From assembly GCF_032050975.1 (NCBI RefSeq), contig NZ_CP116967.1:3655001-3719000 (forward strand): 64,000 nucleotides of DNA, written 5' to 3'. Of this stretch, positions 1 to 9,605 are shown piece by piece; position 1 is the stretch's first letter, and each line of letters opens with the position of its first letter. This DNA is from Candidatus Nitrospira allomarina (GTDB lineage: Bacteria; Nitrospirota; Nitrospiria; Nitrospirales; UBA8639). Position numbers and translations under genes: made by a program. The notes beneath the pieces were generated by a model that saw only the letters and a program-made list of their open reading frames with translations, searched no databases and was not told where the DNA came from.

Positions 1-632
1 TCAACATAATCCCGATACTTGCTGGCTTGAACATCTTTCCCCCGCACCGCAGTGGTCTTGAAGATCCCCTGCTCCAGATACAGCGCTCGCATGGAGGCGC
101 GGGCTTGCAGATCTTCGCTGATCCATTCGGCCATGATATCGCGCGCGCCGGCCAATGCGTCCTCCACGGTCTCCACACTGAGTTCCGGGTTGAGATATTT
201 TTTCGCCTCGGTTTCGACATGCAATTGGGTCTCTTGTGCCCAGAGGCTCAACGCCAACGGTTCCAATCCCCGCTCTTTCGCGATCATGGCCCTCGTGCGG
301 CGTTTGGGGCGGAAGGGTAAATAGATGTCTTCCAATTCGGTCATGGTTGCGGCCGCGTGCACCTGCCCTTGCAGCACGTCGGTGAGTTTGCCTTGTTCCT
401 CAAGCGAGGCCAGGATGACGTCCCGCCGCTTATCCAACTCCCGAAGCTGCGCGATACGATCCCGAATGGCGGTAATCACGACCTCATCCAACCCGCCTGT
501 GACTTCTTTGCGATACCGTGAAAGAAACGGCACCGTGGCCCCGTCATCCAGCAGGCTCACCGTGGCTGCCACCTGCTTATCGGAAATTTTCAGTTCCTTC
601 GCAATGGTCTGATCATGCAATGCTGAATTCAT
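1..632 (-). CDS. tex: Tex-family RNA-binding transcription accessory protein (5' part only)
   Basis: The reverse strand reads MNSALHDQTIAKELK, then VAATVSLLDDGATVPFLSRY and RKEVTGGLDE. This is the conserved N-terminal helix-turn-helix-like region of Tex, followed by the ELEDIYLPFRPKRRT segment that is highly conserved in the family. About 210 residues are visible; Tex proteins usually have 700-800, so the YqgF-like and S1 domains lie beyond the left edge. The start is the ATG at 632-630, with GGA about 10 bases upstream. Tex is a cytoplasmic nucleic-acid-binding protein linked to transcription and stress tolerance (family knowledge). It is divergent from the DUF3313 gene to its right. The assignment is firm and only the 3' end is missing. 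Confidence 0.93.
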   Translation of the reverse strand, partial: MNSALHDQTIAKELKISDKQVAATVSLLDDGATVPFLSRYRKEVTGGLDEVVITAIRDRIAQLRELDKRRDVILASLEEQGKLTDVLQGQVHAAATMTELEDIYLPFRPKRRTRAMIAKERGLEPLALSLWAQETQLHVETEAKKYLNPELSVETVEDALAGARDIMAEWISEDLQARASMRALYLEQGIFKTTAVRGKDVQASKYRDYV

Positions 633-987
633 ATTTTCATTCCATCCTTACTGAATCCTGAGTGAAATGGTAATCACGAGGCGCTCGTCACACCCAAAGC
701 CCGATTCCAGATACATCTTCCCGGCAAATCACTTGGGCGGTGTTTTCGGGACCCATCGGTGTTCTCCCAAACCCGGCTCAACATCATCCGGTCGCTTCGT
801 GTACGACAGACCGCACGACCGTGCCTCCAGACAGGAGCAGACTTTCCATACCGACCACAAGCCATGCCCTCAAAATGGACACCCCGTGTTCTCAATGGAG
901 TTGATTTTTCGTGCGGCCGTAATATGGCCTTTATGGAGTAGACGGGATATACTCGTCAACTTTCGATCTCAAAAAAATGAGGATACC
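633..987. other. Divergent intergenic region
   Basis: Lies between the leftward tex start and the rightward DUF3313 gene and should carry both promoters. An open frame runs through it in phase with the DUF3313 gene, but its translation has no signal peptide or family resemblance and the real start is at 988. I see no RNA gene or clear operator. Confidence 0.5.
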
Positions 988-1698
988 GTGAATTACACCT
1001 TTCCGCAATTACAACGGCTGAGCCTGCTCTTGTGCATAATCGTCAGCTGCTCCGGATGTGCTCCCAAAATCGAGCCGTTGAATTTTTCCGGATTTTTAAC
1101 CGATTACACCAGCCTTCGTCCCTCGCCGGATGACAGCGGTGCCTGGAGTTATCGGAAGCCGGGGGTCAATTTCAAAGAATACGACCACATTATTCTGGAT
1201 CCCCTGGTGATCTGGCCCAGCCAAAATTCCGAGTATGGCGGTCTTGATGCCTTAACCGCCTGGAAACTGGCTCTGGGTTTCCAGGAGAGCATGAGCCGCG
1301 CACTGGCAGGAGGCTATGTGATTGTGAAAGATCCCGGGCCTGGAGTCCTCCGGCTTCGAGCGGCTCTGACGGACGTATTATTGGAACGCCCGTCAGTGTC
1401 CACGCCGGACCATATCCTTCCGCTGGCCAATGACCTGCTGATCAGGGCTTCCGAAAAGATTTCCGGCATGAATGCCCTGGAGGGAGAGGCAGCCATTGAG
1501 GTCGAAATATTGGATACTCAGAGCCGGGAACGACTGGTGGCGTATGTGGAAAAGCGGATGAGCTCAGAGATCCTCATCACCCGCGATAAAGATTCCCTGG
1601 GACCGGTGCTGGAGATCTTTGACTATTGGGGCAAGAAACTTCGCCAACGGTTAGACGAGGAACGCGGACTACGGGAGTATCGGAAAGATATTCAATAA
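988..1698 (+). CDS. DUF3313 family lipoprotein
   Basis: Predicted envelope lipoprotein of about 236 residues. The GTG start at 988 is chosen because ATGAGGA lies just upstream and the protein then begins with a hydrophobic signal ending in VSCSGC, a lipobox with Cys24 as lipidation site. The mature part has DUF3313 hallmarks: SGFLTDYTSL, a Y-x-K-P-G-V segment, YDHIILDPLVIW, and a C-terminal block with EVEILDTQSRERL and a final WGKKLRQRLD. A second DUF3313 gene lies at 5880-6578 on the other strand. The last part of this gene is repeated as a decayed fragment at 3863-3955. Function of the family is unknown. An upstream extension of the frame to 667 is judged spurious. Confidence 0.85.
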   Translation: MNYTFPQLQRLSLLLCIIVSCSGCAPKIEPLNFSGFLTDYTSLRPSPDDSGAWSYRKPGVNFKEYDHIILDPLVIWPSQNSEYGGLDALTAWKLALGFQESMSRALAGGYVIVKDPGPGVLRLRAALTDVLLERPSVSTPDHILPLANDLLIRASEKISGMNALEGEAAIEVEILDTQSRERLVAYVEKRMSSEILITRDKDSLGPVLEIFDYWGKKLRQRLDEERGLREYRKDIQ

Positions 1699-1891
1699 TC
1701 CGTGGTGGTGTGCTCAAGAAAGAAGTGTATCCGCATCAGAAATTCATATGAATCGGCCGGGCCGTTCACTCATCCCGGGCGAATGCCTGCCGGCAAAATT
1801 CCATCACTCCCCGTTCCTGATAGCACACAACTAATTCCAAATCTTTCTCCATCCTCCCATTGGCACGTTGGTCCGTCACCTGCGGACGGGT

Positions 1892-1919
1892 GTTGAAAAT
1901 TTCCGACGGAAATTTCAAC
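1892..1919. repeat. Imperfect inverted repeat (stem-loop)
   Basis: GTTGAAAATTTCCG and CGGAAATTTCAAC face each other with almost no loop, giving a 13-bp stem with one bulged A. It lies about 190 bases after the DUF3313 gene, and no T-tract follows on either strand. It could be a processing or regulatory hairpin rather than a Rho-independent terminator. The rest of the 404-base gap (1699-2102) shows no convincing gene. Confidence 0.45.
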
Positions 1920-2102
1920 CACGTGACGAGAGATTGCCGACCAAAACCTTTGTATGAAACTGAGTCTCTGATTCTTACGAGGTAGTCGGGAGAGAGAGTT
2001 TCTTTTGAAGACCTGTGTTACGATACCTCCCGCCGAATGGTTTCACCAAATTGATCACTGATCGTTACACCTTTATTCATGTCATTTCCAGGGAGGCGCT
2101 CC

Positions 2103-3767
2103 ATGAAACGGCAGGTAAAGTGGATTTTGTGGCTAATTCTCATCATCCAAAATTGTGCAGTGCCATTGAGCTTTGGCGAGAATGACCCACAACCATTTTT
2201 TCCCGTGGAGGCCATGAACGCAGGACTGTCAAAAGCAGACCAGCATATCGACCTTACGACCCCACGTGTTGCGCTAGAACACTTTTTGGATCAGGGAAGG
2301 GTCCATAATTTCCACTCAGCCAGTCACACCCTGAACTTAAATAAATTTTCATCTTCTGACCAAAAAACCAAGGGACCTGAATTGACGGAACAGTTGTATT
2401 TCGTCCTGAATCAAAAAATCCAAATTAATTGGAGTCAAATCCCGGATCGACCCGATGGCACGCTTGATGTCCCTCTGGATAACACCAGTCCTTTAGCCGG
2501 AAAGCCCCGCCGAAGCATTAAAATTGGGAGTATCACCTTCGATAATCGTGAGGTCGAGATTCGTCTCGCACGTTACAAAGCACCCGACAGTCCGGCCCAG
2601 TGGCAGTTTAGCGAGGAAACCGTCAACAAAATTCCTCAGCTTTATGCGCAATTTGGCCCCGGTCCACTCGTAAAATATTTTCATCCGGCAATCAAGCGTC
2701 GTGTGTTGAATGATGACCCTTTAGGGCAAATCTTCGTTCTGGTCTTCATTGGAATAATTTCCTTCGCCATAGGTTGGAGCGTTAATCGGATGGTCATGGG
2801 TTTTTTCGAACGATCCACCAGAAAACACCTCTCCGATGCAGCAAGACGGTTGCGCACCCCCGCAGGAATCTTTTTTAGTTTGATCATGTTTGATCTCATT
2901 GCGTTCTCTCTCATCTCTCTCTCGGGGCCCCTCATCAGTGATTTTGGTCCCATCCTGAAAACCCTCCTCATTCTGTCCATCACATGGTTTATCATTCGTA
3001 TAACAGAGGTCGTCACGGATTTTTCTTCGCACCAATATACCCACAGGATCGACACCGAGGGCGAACAGCATGCCCGACAGATGACTACGCATATTTCCGT
3101 GGCCCGGCGAGTGATCATCTTCATTACGATCGTGTTTGCAGTTGGATTTATCCTACGCCAATTTCAAATGTTTGAAAATCTTTCGTTTTCCCTTTTGGCA
3201 TCAGCTGGTGTGGCAAGTGTAATTTTGGGCGTGGCAGCCCATAGCGTTTTAGGGAATATCATGGCCGGAATGCAGGTAGCCATTACGCAACCAGCCTGTA
3301 TTGGCGATGCCGTTCGATTTGAAAAAGAATGGGGATTCATAGAAGCCATTACCTATACCTACATCACGATCCGAACCTGGGATTTGCGACGGGTGGTCAT
3401 CCCGTTGTCCTACTTTATTGAGCATCCATTTGAAAATTGGTCTATGAAAGATGCACACATCATTAAACCGATTTATCTGTATGTGGACTATCGAATGGAT
3501 GTCAGTCACCTACGCCAAAAATTTAAAGAGATTTTAGAAAATTCTCCCGAGTGGGATCGGCAAACTCCTCCCGTTATGCAAGTCACGGGTTTAACGGAGG
3601 AGGCCATGGAATTAAGAGCATTATGTAGCGCAAAAGATGGGAAGACCGCATGGAGTCTTCAATGTGCAACCCGGGAACAATTAGTGGCGTTTCTGCAAGA
3701 ATTTCATGGAGGGCGATATTTGCCCAAACAACGGGTATTGCTTGAAAAGGACCAATTCGAATCCTAG
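2103..3767 (+). CDS. MscS-family mechanosensitive ion channel
   Basis: About 554 residues. The start at 2103 is preceded by GGGAGG at 2091-2096; a frame-compatible ATG at 2079 has no such site. Order of parts: signal peptide (about 1-25), a periplasmic-looking domain (about 40-210) starting with the TPRVALEHFLDQGR motif, four membrane segments (about 215-400), then the MscS core. The pore-lining stretch reads SAGVASVILGVAAHSVLGN, followed by the beta domain with GDAVRFEKEWGFIEAI and a cytoplasmic C-terminus. It should open under membrane tension to release small solutes (family knowledge). A second channel with the same overall plan lies at 13867-15699. Both are longer than the classic 286-residue MscS because of the extra N-terminal domain. 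Confidence 0.9.
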   Translation: MKRQVKWILWLILIIQNCAVPLSFGENDPQPFFPVEAMNAGLSKADQHIDLTTPRVALEHFLDQGRVHNFHSASHTLNLNKFSSSDQKTKGPELTEQLYFVLNQKIQINWSQIPDRPDGTLDVPLDNTSPLAGKPRRSIKIGSITFDNREVEIRLARYKAPDSPAQWQFSEETVNKIPQLYAQFGPGPLVKYFHPAIKRRVLNDDPLGQIFVLVFIGIISFAIGWSVNRMVMGFFERSTRKHLSDAARRLRTPAGIFFSLIMFDLIAFSLISLSGPLISDFGPILKTLLILSITWFIIRITEVVTDFSSHQYTHRIDTEGEQHARQMTTHISVARRVIIFITIVFAVGFILRQFQMFENLSFSLLASAGVASVILGVAAHSVLGNIMAGMQVAITQPACIGDAVRFEKEWGFIEAITYTYITIRTWDLRRVVIPLSYFIEHPFENWSMKDAHIIKPIYLYVDYRMDVSHLRQKFKEILENSPEWDRQTPPVMQVTGLTEEAMELRALCSAKDGKTAWSLQCATREQLVAFLQEFHGGRYLPKQRVLLEKDQFES

Positions 3768-3862
3768 TGAACCCGGACCAAATTTTTCCTGGCATTGTAA
3801 AAAAAGTGTAGGGACAGACGGGAATTCGATAGAAAAAGGGGCCCGGGGCCCTGGGGCTTCGT

Positions 3863-3955
3863 GTCGAAATATTGGATACTCAGAGCCGGGAACGGCTGGT
3901 GGCATATGTGGAAAAGCGGATGAACTCAGATATCCAATAATCCGTGGTGGTATGC
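3863..3955 (+). pseudogene. Scarred relic of the DUF3313 gene 3' end
   Basis: Positions 3863-3930 match 1501-1568 with only three mismatches. The copy then jumps, at a shared GATAT, to bases matching about 1687-1713, including the stop codon and the sequence just after it. About 119 bases of the parent are missing between the two blocks. The frame is too short to be functional. The rest of the gap (3768-4099) shows nothing else recognisable. Confidence 0.8.
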
Positions 3956-4099
3956 AAGGCCCCCTTTATCCGATACCCAAACGAACAGCACGAGCATTGA
4001 TTTCCTCATGCAGTGAGGATCGAAATGCCGATTGGAAGAATCGTTTCTGAGCGCATCAACAACCCCCCCGCACGTATTCGGCCACGAAGGATTGTGGCG

Positions 4100-5413
4100 T
4101 TAGGCTCCTCCTGGCCCCATCTTCACCCCTTCGCCCCAGGTGACGGTTAATGCAAAAAAGTGAAGAGTCGTGTTCTTAAAGTCACCGGATACCCGGCCGG
4201 ACAGTGGTCCACGACTTTGATCAACCGGCATATCTCCCACCCAGGTCAGTTCATAGGAAAAACCAAGATTGAGGGTTCGCGTCGTTTGCCAGAGGGCTCC
4301 CAACCCGAATTTGTAGGTTTCGCCAACAGGAAGGCTGAGGGTGCGATTTTTATCCTTCACCATGGAACTATCATAGGCAAAACCGGTTGAGAGCACCCAT
4401 GCGGGATTCACGCGATATTGGGTCCCAAACGCCACATGCCAGGTATCCTGATAGTTCAGGTTGGCGACGACGCTTGTGGGATTCGCCGTATTCACGCCGA
4501 TATCCACCTTCCCGAATTCAGACCAGTCCTGCCATCCAACATCACCCATAATCGCCCACTGCCTGCTCAGGTCGTGGTAGGCGCTGAACATCAGCGATTG
4601 GGGGACGGTAATGCCCACATCGAGTTTATTATCCAGCAGCCCGTTATTCTGCAGGGCGGTGCCGATAGGACCAAGATTCGAAAACTTCGGCTTATCGGAA
4701 AAATTCAAATCAATGGGCGATTGATACGTGAGGCCGAAGCGTGTTCCTCGTGTCGGGGTAAACATCACACCGATATTGCCTCCCACCCCGACTGCCTGAT
4801 CTTTGATTTGCATTTGCCCGTCGTTGGTACTCCCGAGATTGTTGATCCCAACGGTTTGTTTGACTGCGCCAAGCATCACGTTAACGCCTCCGCCGACAGA
4901 CAGGTATTCATTTACCCGATAGCTTGCGGTGGGCATGAAACTGACTCCGGCCAGCAGTGCATCTTTCACGTAATAGCGACCGACCCATTCCCCTTTGTAT
5001 TTCAATCCAAGCCCGAAATTGGAAAATATGCCAAAGCCCACTCTCCAATCATCTCCCAGGGGATGCACGTAAAATCCGCTGGCTCCGGGAAACACATCGA
5101 TGGGATTCCCGCCGCCGCCGCCGGTCGGGGTGGATTTGCCGTCGGAGGTGAATCCAATATCTCCATATAACAGCTGGGCGCCACCCTGAAATTGGGCACC
5201 CTCCAGGAGGGTCATGCCGGCGGGATTTTTAAATAAGGTTGACGCATCCTGAGCGCGGGCCGCCCATCCCGCTCCGGCAAGTCCCACGTCCGGAGTTCCG
5301 ATCTCAGTCAGAAAAAGTCCTCCGGCTTGAGCCCATGAAGGCAGGAGCCATGTTCCTATCAAGAATAAACACAGGATAGGCAATCGGAATTTCACCGCAA
5401 ACCAGACATTCAT
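4100..5413 (-). CDS. FadL/TodX-type outer-membrane transport protein
   Basis: 437 residues with a signal peptide ending at WAQAGG, followed by the typical FadL N-terminus: GLFLTEIGTPDVGLAGAGWA, then ARAQDASTLFKNPAGMTLL. The remainder alternates in the way expected of a 14-strand barrel and ends in aromatic-rich strands such as LHFFALTVTW. FadL proteins let hydrophobic molecules such as fatty acids or aromatics cross the outer membrane (family knowledge); the substrate cannot be read here. AAGGAA precedes the ATG. It is the last gene of a leftward series with a small lipoprotein, a DUF3313 protein and an alpha/beta hydrolase, which together suggest an envelope-lipid theme (inference). Confidence 0.9.
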   Translation of the reverse strand: MNVWFAVKFRLPILCLFLIGTWLLPSWAQAGGLFLTEIGTPDVGLAGAGWAARAQDASTLFKNPAGMTLLEGAQFQGGAQLLYGDIGFTSDGKSTPTGGGGGNPIDVFPGASGFYVHPLGDDWRVGFGIFSNFGLGLKYKGEWVGRYYVKDALLAGVSFMPTASYRVNEYLSVGGGVNVMLGAVKQTVGINNLGSTNDGQMQIKDQAVGVGGNIGVMFTPTRGTRFGLTYQSPIDLNFSDKPKFSNLGPIGTALQNNGLLDNKLDVGITVPQSLMFSAYHDLSRQWAIMGDVGWQDWSEFGKVDIGVNTANPTSVVANLNYQDTWHVAFGTQYRVNPAWVLSTGFAYDSSMVKDKNRTLSLPVGETYKFGLGALWQTTRTLNLGFSYELTWVGDMPVDQSRGPLSGRVSGDFKNTTLHFFALTVTWGEGVKMGPGGA

Positions 5414-5485
5414 AATTGTTCCTTATGTGAAGGATGCCTTGCCGGAATGTCCAGGGCCACGCTTCAAACATGGCCCTGGAATCGC

Positions 5486-5815
5486 TTATTCAAATTGGAC
5501 GTCGAGAATCTTTCGAGCCGCATCCTGGCCGGACGGCAGGAAGGCGCACCCGAGATAAACCGTTTGATTGGCTTTCACCGGTATTTGGGAAGTCGTGATG
5601 ACCTTGTCTCCGGTGATCTCGGCAACGGTAACCAGGACCGTCGCCTCCGGATGTTTATTGACAAGACCTTGTTCAATCTTGGAATGCGGGCACTCCCCGT
5701 TAGGACGCTCGATCATTTGAGCATACGGTGTGGCATCCATTTGCTGGAGATTCCCTCCACCACAGGACGCCAAGGTAAGAATCACCCAAACGGACCACCA
5801 GGGCACGCCTTTCAT
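5486..5815 (-). CDS. Small lipoprotein of unknown function
   Basis: 109 residues. The start at 5815 is preferred because AAGGAG lies six bases upstream; an ATG six bases earlier directly abuts that site. The N-terminus is a short hydrophobic signal ending LTLASCGG, making Cys18 the likely lipidated residue. The mature part has two further cysteines (GECPHSK and YLGCAF) that could pair in the periplasm, and a small predicted beta domain. It lies between the FadL-type gene and a DUF3313 gene on the same strand. I do not recognise the family. Confidence 0.7.
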   Translation of the reverse strand: MKGVPWWSVWVILTLASCGGGNLQQMDATPYAQMIERPNGECPHSKIEQGLVNKHPEATVLVTVAEITGDKVITTSQIPVKANQTVYLGCAFLPSGQDAARKILDVQFE

Positions 5816-5879
5816 AGTCATCTCCTTGTCAGTGAATCACACGATGATATGACCAAATTTCGTTGGGAATGTCGGGCCC

Positions 5880-6578
5880 TTACGCCTCAGGCTCCACGCA
5901 ATTTTGTTCACCTCGAAGCAGACATGCCCGCCACCGTACTTTTTCCGCCCAATACCGGTAGGCTTCCTCAACATCGTGCCACGAATTGGTCACTCCGCTC
6001 AGACTTTTCGTCCCGCCCCGGCGATCCACCGCAGCGGCCAACAGGGTTTTGTCCGAGGAATCCGTGACTTTCATCTCCACACTCGCCGAACCGGTAAAAC
6101 CGGAAACGCCCGTCGCGAAACCTTTGACTCCGGTTAAAACTCTCAACTGAGGAACGATGCTGGACACCGTATCTAGAACGGGATTGGAGGTTTCGGCTTC
6201 CGTAATGGCCGCCTGAATACGCATGACATCCGGGCCGGGTGTGGTCACGATTTCATAATCGTTTTTTAAGGCATCATGCAATTTGACCCAGAAGAGATCC
6301 GCCATCCGTTGACGATCTTCCGCGGATACGTCTTTCAATTGGGAGTCCTTGCCGATCCAGAGGGTGACAGGATCAAGAATGATTTTCTGATATTTTTTCC
6401 AATCGGCTTGAGGATTTTTATAGATCAAAAGGGTTTCGTCCTTTTTCCCTTCCTGCAACATGGAATAGTCTCCAAGAAATCCTGATTGTTCCACGCTCCG
6501 AGAATGCTGAGTACTGGCACAACCCGATACGCCCACCACCAGGATGAGAACCACATGTAACGGTAAACGAATCATCAC
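5880..6578 (-). CDS. DUF3313 family lipoprotein (second copy)
   Basis: 232 residues, ATG preceded by GGGGAG. The signal ends VGVSGCAS with Cys20 as lipidation site. DUF3313 features are SGFLGDYSMLQ, YKNPQADWKKYQKIILDP, TPGPDVMRIQAAITEAE, and a central small-residue stretch GVKGFATGVSGFTGSASVE. It is a distant paralogue of the gene at 988-1698: the Y-x-x-I-I-L-D-P motif and the order of blocks agree. It carries a C-terminal extension with two cysteines (ACLLRGEQNC) not seen in the other copy. Role unknown; probably in the periplasm, anchored to a membrane. Confidence 0.85.
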   Translation of the reverse strand: MMIRLPLHVVLILVVGVSGCASTQHSRSVEQSGFLGDYSMLQEGKKDETLLIYKNPQADWKKYQKIILDPVTLWIGKDSQLKDVSAEDRQRMADLFWVKLHDALKNDYEIVTTPGPDVMRIQAAITEAETSNPVLDTVSSIVPQLRVLTGVKGFATGVSGFTGSASVEMKVTDSSDKTLLAAAVDRRGGTKSLSGVTNSWHDVEEAYRYWAEKVRWRACLLRGEQNCVEPEA

Positions 6579-6821
6579 GCTTCTCCCCTCACTTTAAAAT
6601 TGATAAGATGCTCGTTAAAGGCAGTTGTCTTTATCGGGATTATAGCGATATCAGCATGGAAAAAATACGAGGAATAACAGGCACGAAACGTGGGGTCCAT
6701 GCCGTCAACTAAAAAACTCCGCACATCAGTACACTAGAACAGTGATGATTTAAGAAGCTTCCAAAGTTTAGAAAAATACCATCATACAGACAGTCGTCCC
6801 AATCCCTCCCGGCACAACACA

Positions 6822-8693
6822 TCAGGCGCAAAGGCCATGGGTCTTGCATGTTTCCATGGCATGAAGCAATAAAATCCGTCTGATTTCCTGAATCGTATGC
6901 GTATTCGATTGACAGGAATGCCCGGACCGGACGATAAATTCCGACTCCATGCCCTCCACGTGGGCGCTCTGATAGGCCACGACCCCATCGTTCCCTTCCT
7001 CCAAAGGCCCATCACCTTCCACCGCAATAATGGAGTGCCCGGTAATCCCGGGAGCCAGAGGCGTCTGCGGCAGGATGGTCATGAGGGGGCTTCCCGGTTC
7101 CATGGCAGACACACTTCCCAAATTCTTCCCTTGGATTTTCAACTTGAGGGTATCCATTTTGAGAGTCATGAGATCGGTGATGCCTGACATCAATCGGCCC
7201 GGCAGCTTTACGAACTTGGCCAGTTGATGAGCCCCCCAACTTCCGGCCACATAACTCCCATGTTGTGGCGTGGCGATAAAGACGAGGCGATTGACAAATG
7301 GCAGGGATTCAATAAAGAGACTTCTTTGCAAGAGATCACGGGTTTGGTCCGAGACTTTCAGGTCCTCAAGTGGAGAGTTGCTGATCGCGTCCCAAAAGGT
7401 ATTTCCGCTGTCGACGGCTGTCAGTTTCGCGAGCAACCCACCTTGACTGTGCCCGATCAGGACCATGGCATCGAGGGCCGGGTCTTGATATTTTTGCCGG
7501 AGTTGGTCCACGGTCTTTTGCAGGAGTTCACGGAGCAACGCCGCAGAGTACAGAATGGGATTCCCGGTATCATACGTAAAATACCAAAATTGAAAACGAC
7601 TGCGGATCGAGGGATCGATGATCAAATCGTTGGTCATGTCGGCCCACCTTCCAGGGCCGGAGGCCGTCCCGTGGACAAAAACTACCGGAATGCGCCCGGG
7701 CCTGTACGGCTCGAGAGCCGTTAATTCTCCTGACTGCAGCGTAAGCGAATCACCCATGAAAAACCCCTTCAGTTCCCGTTCCCAGACTGCGGCTTCGGAC
7801 AGACTGGCCGCCAGAGAAGAGGTAAACTCAATTTCCAACGGCACATCCCTTCCTTTGATACGGACAGCCTTCTGGTCATAGGCGTTGTAGATTTCCCAGT
7901 CCCCCTGAATGGAATCGGTTGTCAATTGTTGAAGAAGGTTGGAGAACCGCATGAAAGCGGTGACGGGCATTTTGCCCTTGGCAATCTGCAGTCCTTCCTC
8001 CTGCCCTAAGGGTATTTGATCGGCCGCTAAGGGAACTCCGACGCCGGCCTGCCGATACCGGTTTTGTAACCCGCGGACTTCCAACTCTGCGACGGGAATG
8101 AAATTGGTGAGTGTCCGGTTTTCCCACTGGAGCCGATTATCCGGAAGGGCCACCTGGAGGGTTCCGAAAGGAAGCGAGTACGTTCCGGATTCCAGATTCA
8201 TGAGGGAACGATCTTTTGCAATAAACGCTGATGTCAGTCCCCGATTATACACATCAGCCGCAATCCGCACCCGGGGATCTAATGGGTTGAGAGGATGAGT
8301 TGAAGTTTCGGGAAACAAATACAGATACGCATACACGGCTGCAGCCAGATAATAGGACGGTTGATTGGACTTTTGGGCATACAAAAAAGATAATTCAGCA
8401 AGCGCGAATGCCACGTAGACTTTCCGTTGGTCTTCGGCGAGGAAGAACTGGTGCAGGTGTTTCAACGCCTGACGGGGATAATCAAAGTAGGCATCAGTCA
8501 GGTCTGTGACACGCAGCACAATATCGGTATAGGGGCTAAGTTCCCCTGAAGAAATCACGTTTTTGGTAAGTTGGTGCCGAACGGTCTCAGAATCGACCCG
8601 GGCCACACCCACCGGGGTTTGACAGCCGGCCAGCATGGCGGCGGTGAGGATGACGAACAACCATTGGCAGTTAGCTTGCACACTCGCCATCAT
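6822..8693 (-). CDS. Lipoprotein alpha/beta hydrolase (lipase-like)
   Basis: 623 residues. The signal ends MLAGCQ, so Cys24 is the likely lipid-modified residue. Residues 30-320 form a helical domain with many aromatics that I do not recognise. The C-terminal half is an alpha/beta hydrolase: the oxyanion segment VVFVHGTASGPGRWADM (about 337-353), and the nucleophile elbow GHSQG with Ser416. Later conserved segments VFIATPQHGS and a final region with several histidines could supply the catalytic base. Likely an esterase or lipase acting at the envelope; substrate unknown. It runs in the same direction as the DUF3313 and FadL-type genes. The 243-base gap to its left shows no gene. Confidence 0.85.
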   Translation of the reverse strand: MMASVQANCQWLFVILTAAMLAGCQTPVGVARVDSETVRHQLTKNVISSGELSPYTDIVLRVTDLTDAYFDYPRQALKHLHQFFLAEDQRKVYVAFALAELSFLYAQKSNQPSYYLAAAVYAYLYLFPETSTHPLNPLDPRVRIAADVYNRGLTSAFIAKDRSLMNLESGTYSLPFGTLQVALPDNRLQWENRTLTNFIPVAELEVRGLQNRYRQAGVGVPLAADQIPLGQEEGLQIAKGKMPVTAFMRFSNLLQQLTTDSIQGDWEIYNAYDQKAVRIKGRDVPLEIEFTSSLAASLSEAAVWERELKGFFMGDSLTLQSGELTALEPYRPGRIPVVFVHGTASGPGRWADMTNDLIIDPSIRSRFQFWYFTYDTGNPILYSAALLRELLQKTVDQLRQKYQDPALDAMVLIGHSQGGLLAKLTAVDSGNTFWDAISNSPLEDLKVSDQTRDLLQRSLFIESLPFVNRLVFIATPQHGSYVAGSWGAHQLAKFVKLPGRLMSGITDLMTLKMDTLKLKIQGKNLGSVSAMEPGSPLMTILPQTPLAPGITGHSIIAVEGDGPLEEGNDGVVAYQSAHVEGMESEFIVRSGHSCQSNTHTIQEIRRILLLHAMETCKTHGLCA

Positions 8694-8912
8694 CTATTTA
8701 TCCATTCTTAACAGAAAATAGGGTAAAGACTGCCTTCGACTCATCTTGAATCCAGGATTTTCGTGGATTGGTTCACACATGACTACACCCGGATCACCGA
8801 CTCGCCCCCTTTAACAGGGAGGAGCGAGCCGGCCAGGTCGGCACAAAACCGAGGGACCCCACCTATACGATCCCGCTGAGGGAAAAATCAGAAACCATGG
8901 CTGAATCCTCGA

Positions 8913-9386
8913 CTAATCCATCAAGGGAATATTCGCAGCCAGGTCAAACTTGATCGCCGCCCGGATTTTATTTTCCATTTGCAGGTACCGCGCGACTTTA
9001 TGAGCGGGCAGCACTTTGCTGAGTTTTTCGGCATACTCCCTCCGCATTTTGACTTCCGCCCCTTCGGTTTTGATTGATTCGTTAATCAGATCTTTGGCTA
9101 CTTTATCGGGCACGGACCCTTTATTGTAGGCCTCCGCATATTCGTTGATGAGTCCGCCCAAATGTTGATTTAAATGTTCGAGTTCTTTTTGATACCCCTC
9201 ATACAGGGGCCAGAAATCTTTTGATTCCTGGTCCGTCAAATCCATATTGCTGGCGATGAGCAGCTTCTTATCCGCTTTGACCTTATCGATCAGGATTTGC
9301 AAATTGGTGATTTGTGCATTCTCCGCAAATGCTGGAGTCACACACGTGATAGCTGCGGCAACGACAAACATGATGAACGGCTTCAT
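8913..9386 (-). CDS. Small exported helical protein of unknown function
   Basis: 157 residues starting at the ATG at 9386, which is preceded by AAGGGG and followed by a clean signal peptide (MKPFIMFVVAAAITC, cleavage after AFA). A longer frame reaching 9491 lacks this logic. The mature protein is charged and mostly helical, with the segments ILIDKVKADKKLLIAS, LTDQESKDFWPLYEGYQKEL and EYAEKLSKVLP. The pattern recalls the LTxxQ-type periplasmic helical hairpins such as Spy/CpxP, though I would not assign it to that family without a profile search. A decayed copy lies at 13260-13700. Confidence 0.75.
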   Translation of the reverse strand: MKPFIMFVVAAAITCVTPAFAENAQITNLQILIDKVKADKKLLIASNMDLTDQESKDFWPLYEGYQKELEHLNQHLGGLINEYAEAYNKGSVPDKVAKDLINESIKTEGAEVKMRREYAEKLSKVLPAHKVARYLQMENKIRAAIKFDLAANIPLMD

Positions 9387-9605
9387 AAGATAACACCCCT
9401 TGGTTGTAAGTAGATGGTGAATGCGAAGCGATCGAAAGCCTACCCTACAAATCTTCGCCTGAATTTGCGGCCGCCAGCGTAACAAAGGCACTAATTAAAG
9501 TAAACGCTTGAGGAACGTCGATTCACCCTGACCTTCGATACGGTTAAAGCAGACAGCGCACCATGGCCGCAGCGCGGGAGCCGGCTAGAGTCCTGGATGC
9601 GGAAA

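Noticed and set aside
667-987. In-frame N-terminal extension of the DUF3313 gene
   Set aside because: The GTG at 988 has a ribosome site and gives a lipoprotein signal; the extension has neither signal nor family resemblance.
1702-1896. 64-codon ORF after the DUF3313 gene
   Set aside because: No ribosome site and no coding look; it overlaps the inverted repeat.
4418-5170. 250-codon forward ORF inside the FadL-type gene
   Set aside because: It is antisense to a well-supported barrel protein, with no ribosome site.
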